64,000 bases of DNA from Phaeotremella fagi (GCA_001599715.1 BCHU01000001.1:1535634-1599633); one strand, 5' to 3'; shown: positions 43,868 through 55,013, counted from the first letter of the stretch. Translations and numbers: made by a program. The notes: a model not told the origin generated them from the sequence alone.

Positions 43868-44391
43868 AATGGTGATTTAGAACTTGGTTGTATTTGAAGG
43901 AAAGAATGTTCTTGGTCCAACCGGAGAGAAATGCTACTATACAGCTATGATGTATACTCATTCACCTTCCGATGAAAGGAAGGCAATTTTTGTTAAACAA
44001 AGGATATTTGCCTCTTGAACAAGGGAAGAGCTTGCGCTGTGCATTTTCGATGGAGCTGTGGAGCTATCTCTACGCCAATACAAGATATGCCGGAAGACTT
44101 GATGTCTTCTAGTTCCTTCAGTGATAGATATCCCGGCCAGAGTCCAAGTAAATTTCTCGCTAGTAGTACTGACACCCCTCTTAGTGATTAATACTAATGT
44201 TCATGAGCAGATTAGCAGGAAAGCAAGACACTGAAAAGGGTCACGTAATTGGGAGATGGTATTACTTGTAGCGCAGTTCAAAATGCCAATATGCCACAAA
44301 GGTAGTCACCAACGAAAACACGTTGTCAAGTCATACGTAACGATCCGAGATCGATATTGTCTCCTTTTCTCTCCTTTCTTCAACCCAAAAA
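43868..44391. promoter_or_regulatory. Divergent promoter region (524 bp)
   Basis: Lies between the coiled-coil gene and the DUF423 gene. A CT-rich leader (about 44361-44380) precedes the DUF423 start. No RNA gene or strong repeat is seen. Confidence 0.4.
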
Positions 44392-44868
44392 ATGAATCCA
44401 GCAACAGTTTGGAGATCAGGAGCGTTACTCGGTAAATCCACCAATCCCCAATACGAGTCCAAAACTAACAAATAAAAGCTGCCAGTGGAATGTCATTCGG
44501 CGCATTCGGATCCCATTCCCTCCGAGCCAAATTCCCAACTCTGCCCGAAAGATCCCATACCTCTTGGTCAACAGCGTCAAACTACCTAATTTACAATGGT
44601 TTAGCTTTACTAGCCATCTCATTCCATCCAAGATTGATAGCTGGTAACAGTCGACGTTATCGTTTGGCAGCTGGTATGATCTTAGGTGGGGCTTTAACTT
44701 TTTCTGGAAGTATTTTTGCTTTGGTTTTGGCTAGAGAGAAAGTTGGAAAAGTTTTGGGTCCAGTTACGCCTTTAGGTGGAATGGTTATGATTGCTGGGTA
44801 GGTTTTCTTGTTTGCATTGCTTTCAGTAAACTGATATCTATATAAGGTACATTGCCCTAGCTTTATAA
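44392..44868 (+). CDS. DUF423/TMEM256-family membrane protein
   Basis: ATG at 44392 (MNPATVWRSGALL). The first intron joins LL-AASGMSFGAFGSHSLRA. Spans follow: YLIYNGLALLAISFH, LAAGMILGGALTFSGSIFAL and GPVTPLGGMVMIAG. The second intron rejoins G-YIALAL and TAA at 44866-44868. The GAFGAHxL-like motif, YHxxHxLALL-like second span (here YLIYNGLALLAI) and TPxGGxxxIxGW-like end are the DUF423 signature. About 125 residues is normal. Function in eukaryotes is unknown; animal TMEM256 is mitochondrial (family knowledge). Confidence 0.88.
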
Positions 44869-45009
44869 ACAGGATCGTACAAATTACGTATATATGATAC
44901 ATGTTACTAAGACCACTCATCAAATCATCAAATGTCGTGCCTAAATACATTTCGTCTATCATCTCAACTACTCTTCACTTTATCCACAATCATCAAAATC
45001 ATTAACCTC

Positions 45010-45627
45010 CTACGCCATGACCAGATCGGTATCACTGAGAGTAGCCCCACCGCTTGAAGCAGGAGAATGAATATGAAGACCCATCTCCATCTCGTACTTG
45101 ACATCATCATCAACATATTTCTTCTCACCCCTTCCCTCAACACCAGTCCAATCATTTTCCAACTCCCCACCATCATCTCCTTTGATTTCAATCTCCTTGC
45201 TACCAAGATTAGGTGTTAGAGGAACAAAGCCCAATTCGAATTTCTTCGCCAACCCCTCTAATTCATCTTCACTAATACCGTTGAGGTTTGATCGTCCGAA
45301 CCATTCCCCCAAAGCCCTGACTAAGAGTTGGGCACGATGGACCTCCCTCCAAACTATGATTTCGATTTGTGATATGACGTCTTTGGAGAGTGTGGTTTGA
45401 TCGAGAGTTGGGATGATGTGTGCGTGGATTAGATAATGGGCACAGTTGGTGTCGGAGATCATTATTGAGTGAAGTGGTAGGGCTATTGGTTTGGGAGTTG
45501 GAACTTTTGTTGTAGATGAGGAGGATTCTGGGGATGATGGGATAACATGTGAAGGTGATTGTGGTGTGGTAGCTCGTGGGGGAAACAATACGACTGAACG
45601 GGTGGCAATGAGAGTGAGATAATCCAT
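45010..45627 (-). CDS. Hypothetical protein, 205 aa
   Basis: I chose ATG at 45627 (MDYLTLIATRSVVLFPPRAT), directly downstream of a likely 5'-UTR intron acceptor (ttttcag at about 45633-45639; donor gtgagt near 45705). A Ser/Pro/Thr-rich segment (SPSHVIPSSPESSSSTTKVP) precedes a helical core: HSIMISDTNCAHYLIHAHII, LSKDVISQIEIIVWREVHRA and QLLVRALGEWFG. The C-terminus is acidic and Gly/Asp-rich. No family is recognised. The gap downstream of GH115 that precedes it holds a long two-stem inverted repeat. Confidence 0.55.
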   Translation of the reverse strand: MDYLTLIATRSVVLFPPRATTPQSPSHVIPSSPESSSSTTKVPTPKPIALPLHSIMISDTNCAHYLIHAHIIPTLDQTTLSKDVISQIEIIVWREVHRAQLLVRALGEWFGRSNLNGISEDELEGLAKKFELGFVPLTPNLGSKEIEIKGDDGGELENDWTGVEGRGEKKYVDDDVKYEMEMGLHIHSPASSGGATLSDTDLVMA

Positions 45628-46316
45628 TTTTGATCTGAAAATGAAATCGGTAAAGTCAGTGGCGAGAACAAGGAAAGTTTTTGGGGAACGGAAGAGACTC
45701 ACGTTTGATGCTGACGATATATATATATATGTTTGAATCACCGATTAGGTCAAAGGAAATGTTATCTTTCAAAACGTGAAAGAGAAGACCGAGGGAGATT
45801 GAAGACTGGACTTCTTGAAGGCTGCTTTGTTTATTACCGACAGGGATTACGTGGTTAGTTTTCCTTTTTTGATAAGATAAGAGATGAGCAATAAGTAGGT
45901 GTGATGAAAGGTGAACGTAGAGAAATAAATAGAAATGAGAATGGATATGTTGAATAACTTATCAAAGTGGTCGTGTGCAACAAAGGTGTGTTATATACCT
46001 AGTGTTTCAAGTTGACACACCGCATGTCACACGACCATCTCTAATCATGGTGGCAAACCATTATCAGTCGACTCGACGATGATCACAGAGCATTGCATGC
46101 CTTTGAAGATTAAACTTAACTTAGTATCTGGGGTCTTATCAGTCTTATTATCGAGATCGGGGATTGGTTGTCATGAGAAAATACAGCAGTATCGCAGCTT
46201 CGTCTTCCTTCAGTCATTCACGAGGCAACCCCATTTCCATATTGATATTATCGAACTATGATTATGTATATTGTCCATTCCAAACCAACCACCTCTCCCT
46301 CCTCAAGTCACTCCGC
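45628..46316. other. Intergenic gap with two-stem inverted repeat (689 bp)
   Basis: 5' flank of the 205-aa gene and 3' flank of GH115. It contains a short AT microsatellite (45717-45730) and the nested inverted repeat at 45968-46037. No supported ORF is seen. Confidence 0.5.
45968..46037. repeat. Nested perfect inverted repeat (70 bp)
   Basis: Outer arms TGGTCGTGTG (45968-45977) and CACACGACCA (46028-46037) pair over 10 bp. Inner arms GGTGTGT (45985-45991) and ACACACC (46015-46021) pair over 7 bp. The loop is 23 nt and the two spacers (7 and 6 nt) leave an internal bulge. As RNA or DNA it would fold to a two-stem hairpin. Confidence 0.7.
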
Positions 46317-49300
46317 TCAAATTCTCAAGCTCTCAGGAGGACCTAAATAACTATAACCCCTCTCCAAGATCCCACCCATATCAATCCAAATCCTCTCAAA
46401 CACAATCCCAGTACTCATCCCCCAAATCTTCAAAGTATGTTCCCCAACTTCCTCCAAATCAACTGACAAGGTAACATTCCTAATCTCCGCTGAAACGATG
46501 TTAAGCCAGTCATCAGGAACCGCACCGATTGGCGAACCAGTTCCTCCAGGTTTATCATAAACCAGACCTAAAGATTTAGTTGGGATCGGCTGGATGCTCA
46601 TCACGTCGTTTTCGTCTATACCAAATCCGAATGATAAAGGTTTGTCGATCCCGAAATAATTTAACGTTGGCCCGATTTGAATGGTGATATTCACGTTTCC
46701 TGATTTATGTGACCAGAAAGCATATTCCAATGACGGTCCTGTACCAGCGGTAAAGTTTTTCGTTGTTCGGGGGAACATTTCAAGTCCACTTAGGGATCTA
46801 CCGTAGCCTTTGATTTCTTCGAAAGCGTATCCGTCAGTGGAGGTGTTACGACTGAAATGAGCAGCTTCCATTACGACGTAACCATCTCCTTGGATGTGTC
46901 CGTGGAAAGTTGGAGGTGGTGGAGGAAGTTGATAGATTGGTACAGTGATCGTGAGAGTGTTTCCATCAGAGGTATCGATACTGATAACACCCTTCCCTTC
47001 TTGTGGAGCTTTTTTCCAATCAACTCTGATGAAACATCTGGTATCTGTAGAACCATCCGCAGCAATGACCCCAGAAGACGGTGAGATGGATAACCAATCT
47101 GAATCAGAGCTCGTATCGAAAGTTACGTTCATCGGGCCACTGGCCCCAATTTCTACCCAACGGGTTTGAACACCATAAGGATCCATTGGTAAGAGAATTG
47201 GATGAGGACATCGATTTCCTGATGCACAGTTCCATAGATTTTCACCTGGCCAGGTACCAATTGAATTCTCTACTGTGATCCTAACATATGATGTGATACT
47301 ATATTGTCGAGGTCGAATTGGAATTCCTTGATAACTGGGGAGATCTTGGTTGATCCATGAGATAGGTGGCAAGGTGTCTTTAAGCGGTTCCAATCGATCT
47401 TGGTAGTTGATATGCTAGAAATGTCAGTACAAAATGTATATTGTCTACATACCGTTTGAGTCAACATGTAATCCCATTTCCTATCTAACATGGAATGGAA
47501 CGATTCAGTCAATTCAGCATCATGATAGAAAGCTTCAATAGCTTTATGAGAATGTAAGTTTGTAGATGTCCTGAATTGAGTGGCATATTGATTTGATCGT
47601 CCGACTGAAGAAAACTCAATCAGTATAACTCGATCTCCAAATTCAGCTAATCACCTACCCGATATATAAAGTCGATAGATATTAGCCTGCATCAAACACA
47701 TCATATGAACAAGTTCATAATACGATGGTTTAGTATCCTCCTCCAGTTGATCATAAACTTTTTGTGATCGTTCAGCCAAATCGTCCCATTCACCTTGAAC
47801 ACGTTCGGATCTATTGTCAGCTCCCAGTACACAATGCAAAACTCACTCAGAATAATTGATCAAAGAGTAAGAAGTTGAATTAAGCAATTCAGCTTTAAGT
47901 CTCGAAGCGTACATCTAACGTCATCGTCGTCAGAACAACCCCAGATCAACGAAGTAAGACTCACCCCATATTTCTCCATGATATCAGCAACCTCAATAGC
48001 TTGTTTGTCATCACCACCAAATTCTCTTGATGCCCATTCTCTCAAGAAACGATTGACAGAATTAAGAGGCCAAGCTTCAATGTCATACGCTAATGCGAGG
48101 AAATGTTCACTTGGCAATTCGAGTGGTTTGAAGGATCCGATATTGGTAATCCAGATTGTCGAGGTGTTGAAAGCGTAGGCGGTTGTCATTTGTTGCCATG
48201 CTATTGGGGTTGTTAGCCTATCGACGGGATTTATGGGTTTGAAGATGGGATTCACTCTTCGCCAGATTGATTGTATTGATCCATTTGTATGATCTTGGAG
48301 TTCCGACGTCTGGGTCATTAGTTTGCTCCCATGTTCATTGCTTACAATCGAAATGATAATAGATTCCTCCTCCAGCTTTGTGTTCTTTCTCAGTTGGTAG
48401 AACTGACATGATGTTTCCATAGTTATCATCACAGAAGAGGATCGTAACTATAACATCGGTTAGTGTGTTATCGCTAGCAACTCTATAGTCTCACCATCTT
48501 CAGGCACTTTCAACTAAGTAGGAGGTCATTTTCCAAATCAAGATTTCAACACCAAAGACTCACCCCTTTAACATAATATTCAGCTACTTCCTTGTACATA
48601 GCCCACATCCTTGGGATATCCTTCAAATCTGTAGAGTTATGAACCTTCTTCAGGATATCCTGCTGGATAGAAGTAATATCTAAAGCCAATCAGTACCAAC
48701 TCAGCCTATTGAAAACAAAAGGAACCCACTCTCAACCAAAGCATTGCTAGCTCCCGTCAAAGCTTCATCACCGTCCCCTCTCATACCAAGTGTATAAAGA
48801 GTCTCTAATCCGTTAGCACGTTCCGCACCATAAGTCCACCAATCGATTAAGAAATCTGAATTCGTCCAATCCCAAGGCCCTTGTTGACCGCGATCCCATT
48901 CTGGTTTGTTCCTTGCCATCGGTTCGTGATGGGACGATCCCATTACGATTCCCATTTGATTGGCTAAGACTTGGTTCGGTCCTGCAATAGGCTCTTTGGG
49001 TAGGCCTTTCGAAACGTCTAATCCATCTATGTCGAACATACTCGCGTACACTAAATATTGTATCAGTTGCTAACGTTTGAGGAAATGAAACGAGTGATGT
49101 ACTCACTAGCAGGCCAGAAATAATTCGCTTTCAACCTCAACATCATCTCGAACCAACTTTCATAGAATTCAGCAAGTAACGCCGGTTTACCAGGTCCGAT
49201 ATCCCATTTCTTCTGAGCCCAAGAGAACAAAGCTGGATGTTCGTCGTTGATGAACAGTCCACGATATTTGACAGACGGTTCACCATGTTTCAAGATTTTA

Positions 49301-49939
49301 TTCTTTTGGAAAACGATGGACGGTTGTTGTCTTACGGGTACATCTGAGAAATAGTGGAAGGGACTTATTCCCATTTGTTCGGATATGGTGTAGAGGGCGT
49401 AGATGGTTCCTCTCTACGGAATGTGGTCAGTCAAAGTAGATATTTCGTGGAGTTATTTTACCCACCCTGTCACTTCCAGCTATCACCAAAGCTTCTTCTA
49501 AACCATGTAAAGCGTGCTCAACAACTCTAACATCATGACTCTCCCATTTTCCAACCAGTCCATCAAGATACTTCTCCCCTTGAACCGATCTAATCAAATT
49601 ACTAGAACAAGTCCCAACAACTATAGCAGACCGAACACCATCCGGTAAAGTATCATTATAAGATTCCGGTCGAACTCCACTAACCCTGTAAACGTCTTCG
49701 ACAAAATTACGAGCAGCGAGATGAACCGCAATGTTATCTTTCGAATCTAGTAGTAGTGGAGTTGCGTATTCTTGTTTTCTTGAGGCTATGAGGAAATCTT
49801 TTTCGATCGATAACGGGATTTGGGTGTGAGTTTGGATGGTGAACTCAGGTGTTGAAGGGAAAGAGATGACTTTCTCTGTTCCCAGGGCGAGGAGACACTT
49901 CAACCCAGCGATGCTGGATAGTAATCGCAATACTAACAT
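46317..49939 (-). CDS. GH115 alpha-glucuronidase (xylan side-chain), secreted
   Basis: ATG at 49939 starts MLVLRLLSSIAGLKCLLALG, a probable signal peptide; stop TCA-complement is at 46317. The catalytic region contains RGTIYALYTISEQMGISPF, FSDVPVRQQPSI, VKYRGLFINDEHPALFSWAQ, LKANYFWPAMYASMF, NQMGIVMGSSHHEPMARN and DFLIDWWTYGAERANGLETL. The C-terminal part has beta-rich accessory domains (HGHIQGDGYVVMEAAHFSRN, VNITIQIGPTLNYFG, RIWIDMGG). The KYRGxFINDE and GTSHHEPM patterns are typical of GH115. These enzymes release 4-O-methyl-glucuronic acid from xylan internal or terminal residues (family knowledge). About a dozen short introns are needed and the middle exons (47.6-48.7 kb) are short. A CCGG dyad cluster lies 89-160 bp upstream. 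Confidence 0.88.
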
Positions 49940-50521
49940 GTTGCTCTACTTTCAACAGGTTATTGTAACACCCTCCTGTTCTGACCTATACTTATAGTTC
50001 ATTTCATTTCTGGTGACTGACTTTCCGGTCGGTAATTAAAATCGACCGACTGCTGGATCCAACGGTTGGTCTCCGGCGTTGCCCCTTCACCCCGCCGGTG
50101 CCCTCAACAACAAGAGTTTGGCCAATAATTTGAAGCAAGTGAACTTGGAATGAGAGAAGAACGTAGATGTCAACCTCTTCCCACTGGGTTGACGACCTGG
50201 ATGCATTGAATCGAATCGACTCGACTCTATCTTCCAGGCAACATATTCTCCAAGCATTGCCATAAGGTCACTTCATATCGCCATGACTATCAATTCCGAA
50301 TTCTCGCTATATACCAGTCTCTCAATTACTTTAACGACCATTTCAGAAAACTGTTTACTGAACATGAAAACGTTAACAAAATCAAGCTCAATACCACAGC
50401 CAAAAAGCTAAGAAAAGTAACGAAATTTATATACTCAATTAATATCAAAACTTCGCATCCACACTCCTCAACACCACCCTCTACCTAATCAACAAATCTA
50501 AACTTGTAAAAGCAAGGCTTT
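49940..50521. promoter_or_regulatory. GH115 promoter region (582 bp)
   Basis: Upstream DNA of GH115 and 3' flank of the seven-TM gene. A GC-rich cluster at 50025-50098 contains CCGG at 50025, 50073 and 50095 and an inverted repeat at 50028-50050. The remainder is AT-rich. Confidence 0.5.
50028..50050. promoter_or_regulatory. GTCGGT-N11-ACCGAC dyad upstream of GH115
   Basis: GTCGGT (50028-50033) and ACCGAC (50045-50050) are perfectly complementary. The left arm is part of CCGGTCGGT (50025-50033). The dyad lies 89-111 bp upstream of the GH115 ATG and shares the CCGGTC core with the DUF2264 and factor promoters. Confidence 0.5.
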
Positions 50522-51800
50522 CTATACTTTAGATTTGTATTGGTCACCATTACCAGTACCATCAAGTGTAGTAGCACCACTAGTCAATCGTTCTTGACGA
50601 GGGCGTCTATTCTTCTCACCTTTCAATTCAGCTTGTTCAGCTCTGTAGATAGCCTTCGGCTTTGAAAGATAGAAAACGTCGTAGAAAAGGATGATGGCTG
50701 CGATACATTCCATAGTCGTACCCAAGACGTATTCAGCGACGATTTGTCGAACACCAGGTCCATCAGCTTCATACTGTTATCAAGTAAGAATAAGTATCAG
50801 AGCATAGATGTGGTTAATGACTTTACTTACGTTATCAGGGTTGTAATAACTCCAAGCCCAACTGGCAGCGCTGAGAATGGCGAAAGCACCTCTAACAAGC
50901 ATCCATGGTATGGTAGCCAGAACGAGATAAAGTGGTGTAGCGTTTCTACCAAGTTGTCTAGCTCTGTTTAACGTGTGGATGCAAGCTGCATAAACGACTA
51001 GAGCGTTGAAGAGGAAAAGTGATTGACCGGCTGTACGGATATGCATTCCCTCGACTAGACCTGGGTTATCGAGCCAATTGGTGAGTGTCGTCTCTGACGA
51101 TAATGCACTTGACACTTTGGATCCCTATTCATTTTGTCAGTATATGTTTTTCTTGGGGTTGGGGAGCTGCTTACTCCATAGATAACGAGGACGTTTCCGG
51201 GGATTAAGACTGTTCAGAGTGGAAGTTAGGTTAGTTCCCTGACTTGACGTAATAAACTGTCACCAGGACTCAACGTTGACTTACCCATATGAAACCAAAA
51301 AGCAGGTGTTGTAAGTCTCCATCGTCTTGTTTCGCCCCAAGTCATTCCTGGAGGTTTCTCTGGATCGATCCATGAGTATTCAGGTCCAAGCTCAGTACGT
51401 TGATAGGCGGCAATGATGTAAAGAACCGTAAGGATCAACGCGAAGTAACCTGTGGTGGTATTAGTAAAGTCGAAGGATGATGTTGAGGTTGGAGGTTGGA
51501 TCAAATGACCAGCAGCATAGCAATGAACGGTGTGCACAGCTGATAATGAAACAAAGTTAAACTCTCACCTTCAGCACCCAGAACGAGATATGCAATCAAC
51601 CAATTGAAGTTACTGAAGCCAGCAACGGAGAATCCGATACCAGCTACCATACTACCGAAACGAATCGTTGAGAAGATGGTCAGACCAATGAATCGACGAT
51701 AAGGACGTCTAGTTATGATGCAATAAATGATAGTGACGAGGAAGGCGGCATAGACGATGAGGAACACTACTGATGCAGCGAGTTGACGGTTGTCAGTCAT
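50522..51800 (-). CDS. Seven-TM fungal integral membrane protein
   Basis: ATG at 51800 (MTDNRQLAASVVFLIVYAAF) and stop at 50522. About seven hydrophobic spans are visible: VVFLIVYAAFLVTIIYCI; FIGLTIFSTIRFGSMVAGIG; NWLIAYLVLGAEG; a span ending YFALILTVLYIIAAYQ; FWFHM-VLIPGNVLVIYGG across an intron; SLFLFNALVVYAACIHTL; LVLATIPWMLVRGAFAILSA; and VLGTTMECIAAIILFYDVFY. The C-terminal tail is basic and polar (RRPRQERLTSG). The fold resembles fungal RTA1-like or PTH11-like proteins, but no CFEM domain is seen. The ligand or substrate is unknown. At least four introns. Confidence 0.7.
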
Positions 51801-52682
51801 GTTGAAAAGGTAGATATATGGTCACTATTAAGATATGTGAAATGGATCAAATAGGAATAGAAGAAAAAAAGAGGAATAGTGAAGAAAGATGGTTGTCAAG
51901 TTGAGTGACAGTATTTATATGCGTGTTCGTGAGAATTGAACGTGGAGCACAGCAGTCAGCGTGAGTACGAAGCGATTTCATTCAGATCCAAACAAATCCG
52001 TCTTGGTGGCTTCGTACCGTCAGCAAACTTAAGTTGAGCGGAGTTGTTCAGTTCCCAAAATTTCATTTATTTCAAGGAACAAGATTAAGTTGGTCTAAAG
52101 ATTTAATAATAGATCTGCTGAAACTACCAAGAAAATGTCAATTTTTCACGTTTCGTCTCGTTATTTCGACCCACTGCCGCTTGTTAATCCTGAAGACCGT
52201 AGACACACCTCCAGGCGCAGTTGAGATCTCGGTTGACATAACGTGATTGTAAACGCTGGGCTACGTTGTTTAAGCGAAGTTTAATTAAGTATAACAGTAT
52301 ATTGAGTCATATTTAAGGTTCTTAAGAGTTGTTCCTCCTGTTACGACTCTGTCAACGGTCAACGATGACCGCAACGACATGAAGTTTGATTCCAACACCT
52401 TCTCATCTCTCCGAAATGATTCATTTCACTGGAATATATCAATACCGTAATCTTCGGCCTGAGATCGTTATTGGTATTCTCGTCCACATTCATCCATCCC
52501 TACCTCCCTAACGTCGGCGACCGAAATTCATTTCGTCACCCTTACCAGTGATACATTTCTGCACCGAAGTGATCTCAATCCTACGGCCGTTAGGATGCTA
52601 GACAAGTTCAGTAGACGTCAAACACGATACATGAAAAGCTACAACCAAAGTCTGGTCACCAACCCGAAAAACTCAACCTCCC
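51801..52682. other. Intergenic gap (882 bp)
   Basis: Promoter of the seven-TM gene and 3' flank of the dioxygenase gene. A 70-codon open frame at 52034-52246 has no features and is not called. No RNA gene or clear repeat is seen. Confidence 0.45.
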
Positions 52683-53799
52683 TCAATCCTCATCAAAATC
52701 GTAAACCTTTCCCTCGATTCCATGCAACTCATCAAATTTAGCTTGAATGATAGGTCCAGCATAAAATTTGGGAGTGTTCTTATCGTTAAAACCCCATTCT
52801 TCAGGTGTGTTATCATAAGTCATCCATTTCCTAATATCTCTAACATGTTTACCTGACCAACCTTCACCTTCGTTCCCACCTGCTCGATGAACTACCGCTG
52901 TGTTATCCCAAATAGTGATATCACCCGGTTGTTGATAATAAACCTTGGCTAGATATTTAGGTTGTTCGACGTGTTTTCGTAAACGTAAGATCAGAGCTGT
53001 TGATTCTGCTTCATCCATCCCTTCGATGTGGTGAAGATGACTGGCTATGTAGAGTGCTTTTCGACCTGATCCGCGATGAGTGATTACGAGTGAATGTTTG
53101 CTCATGGGGTACTTCCATGGATCTAACGCTGCGAATGTTGGGAAGTTGGGTAGAGCAACTCGTCTCGAATGGAAATGTGAATGAACACCGATTTTACCTT
53201 CGAGTAGTTTTTTCGTTTCGTCATCAAGATCATCGTATGCCTAAGCCAAAAATAATCAGTACCATCATCAACAAAGATATAAAGCCTGAACTTACTGTTC
53301 TTGTGTCACCAAACTCAGTAGCACCACCAGTACCAGGTGGCGGTAACTGTCTAGCGATAATCGCAGTCAAACGAACGCGACGTGGATCATAAGAAGTATC
53401 AACGTGAAACAAAGCAGTTTCTTTAGCCATGAACCAACGAAGATCACCAGGTTTAACGATGGAACCATCAAGATAAAGATTACTTGGATCACCGAGATTC
53501 TTGGCTGGGAATCGTCGACTTTGAGGTTGAACAGCGATCTCACCGAAATTATCCGCCAACCCAACGAATTCATCATCCGTCAAACCAGTGTTACGGAAGA
53601 CGATGACTCCGTATTTACCTAGAGATTCTTTGATTTCGGTCATGACGTCTTCTGGGATTGGTTTAGTGAAATCGACACCACTGAGGACGGCACCGTAATT
53701 TGGGTTTAGAGGTTCGGCATGGAGATGATTGGATCGAAGGACTAGAGGTGAAGTTGGTTGGGTGACGTCTGTTGGACTCAAAGTTTGTGTTTGACTCAT
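52683..53799 (-). CDS. TfdA/TauD-family Fe(II)/2-oxoglutarate dioxygenase
   Basis: ATG at 53799 (MSQTQTLSPTDVTQPTSPLV) and stop at 52683. One intron joins FGDTR-TAYDDLDDETKKLL. Core motifs are GKYGVIVFRNTGLTDDEFV, FHVDTSYDPRRVRLTAII (HxD iron ligands), TGGATEFGDTR, GDITIWDNTAVVHRA (distal His) and GKHVRDIRKWM (Arg for 2-oxoglutarate). About 350 residues. Relatives oxidise taurine, alkylsulfonates or aryloxyacetates (family knowledge); the substrate cannot be told from these motifs. There is no targeting signal, so it is likely cytosolic. A CCGG dyad lies 105-133 bp upstream. Confidence 0.87.
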
Positions 53800-54263
53800 G
53801 ATGATATGATGTTAATGAAGCGTTGCTTTGCTGTGTTCGTAATGAATGATTTTGAGGTGGATTTTGCTCACTTTTATATGTTAGATTTAGACTTGGTGCT
53901 TTAACCGGGCCGCCATTGAAGCGGTGTCCGGTGTAAGTAATCATATGATCCTCCACTTTACTTAGTCCTTGGGAACTACGGTGTGCGAATCTTTGTTATT
54001 GATGCATCTATGAAGAAAAGAAAGAGTAGAGGGGAAGGGAGAGAGGGATGAGAGCGGAGAGGGGATCGGAGAGGATCAAAGGACAGAGGAAAGTCACCTG
54101 GCGACATCAAGATACAGGAATGTTTTTACACCGTAAAATGTCGTGTTTCCTATCGTACATCCTATATCCTACAGGTATATCCCTACATCCTGCTATCTTC
54201 ATGTGCATTTTATGTATAGTAGCTACTACAAAAGCACAGAAAGGAGTCGTCATCGTCATCTCC
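53800..54263. promoter_or_regulatory. Dioxygenase promoter region (464 bp)
   Basis: Upstream of the dioxygenase and 3' flank of the TIM paralogue. It contains the dyad at 53904-53932. A purine-rich stretch (about 54010-54090) follows. No RNA gene is seen. Confidence 0.5.
53904..53932. promoter_or_regulatory. ACCGG..CCGC-N7-GCGG..CCGGT dyad upstream of dioxygenase
   Basis: ACCGG (53904-53908) pairs with CCGGT (53928-53932), and CCGC (53910-53913) pairs with GCGG (53921-53924), giving a long near-symmetric element. It lies 105-133 bp upstream of the start codon and resembles the other CCGG elements in the window. Confidence 0.5.
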
Positions 54264-55013
54264 TCATCTCCTCATCTCCTCAGCGATCTTCTTGACGTTC
54301 TCGATCTTATGAGCGAATCTACCCAAGAAAACCCCGTCTACCCCAGATTCAATCTGTTTCCATAAACCAGGACCTGCACTACCCCCATACAACACTTTAC
54401 AATGTTCCCTTCGTCCTTCATCGATCAATAACTGTCGTAAAGCCAAACCAACACCGACAGTATGTGACGAAGGCGCTGGTACAGGTTTCCCAATAGCCCA
54501 AACGGGTTCATAAGCCAATATCAGATCGTCAGTTGGCGTGACAACCTTGAAAATATCTTGTAATTGAATTTGAAGTACTTGGATCGCGTCTTCGATGGAA
54601 CCTTCGTTGGGTTCACCGATACATACTAAAGGTATTAGATGGTTTCGAACGGCCGCTTGACATTTTTGGGTTATGATTTCACTCGTCTCTCCGAAATATG
54701 CTTTACGTTCAGCATGACCAAGTTCGACAACTGAACATCCAATTTCTTTTAGGGATCTCATGGAGACCTCCCCAGTCCATGCACCTTCATCTTCCCAATG
54801 TCCATCTTGACCTCCATATGATATTCCTGAAGTTGAAGTTGGATGTTTGAGGGTACAGGACCATATCGATAGGAAATCTGGAATGTAGACTAGTTGATAT
54901 TCCCCTTTCTCGAGGGCTGACAGTTGATCCACGTATTCTATTGTGCGCGACGGGGTGAAGTAGAGTTTGAGAGAGATGGCGATGATAGGTGCTGGATTGG
55001 ATATGAGGGACAT
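54264..55013 (-). CDS. Triosephosphate isomerase paralogue (TIM-like ketose-phosphate isomerase)
   Basis: ATG at 55013 (MSLISNPAPIIAISLKLYF) and stop at 54264; single exon of 249 residues. Catalytic positions are kept: Lys in SLKLYF (canonical NWKMN has the Asn changed to Ser), His in VVELGHAERKAYFGET (canonical GHSER) and Glu in LAYEPVWAIG. Phosphate loop LYGGSAGPGLW and GVFLGRFAHKIENV follow. Loop 6 is altered after WAIG, reading KPVPAPSSH where glycolytic TIM has TGxxATP. The HWEDEGAWTGEVS block is like the bacterial tetrulose-phosphate isomerases of erythritol pathways rather than glycolytic TIM (from memory). It is divergent from dihydroxyacetone kinase. Function as a C3 or C4 ketose-phosphate isomerase is inference. 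Confidence 0.82.
   Translation of the reverse strand: MSLISNPAPIIAISLKLYFTPSRTIEYVDQLSALEKGEYQLVYIPDFLSIWSCTLKHPTSTSGISYGGQDGHWEDEGAWTGEVSMRSLKEIGCSVVELGHAERKAYFGETSEIITQKCQAAVRNHLIPLVCIGEPNEGSIEDAIQVLQIQLQDIFKVVTPTDDLILAYEPVWAIGKPVPAPSSHTVGVGLALRQLLIDEGRREHCKVLYGGSAGPGLWKQIESGVDGVFLGRFAHKIENVKKIAEEMRR

Noticed and set aside
45717..45730. AT dinucleotide run as a functional element
   Set aside because: Seven repeats of AT are common simple sequence and sit in a likely 5' leader region.
52034..52246. 70-codon open frame between the seven-TM and dioxygenase genes
   Set aside because: No features; typical of random frames in this composition.
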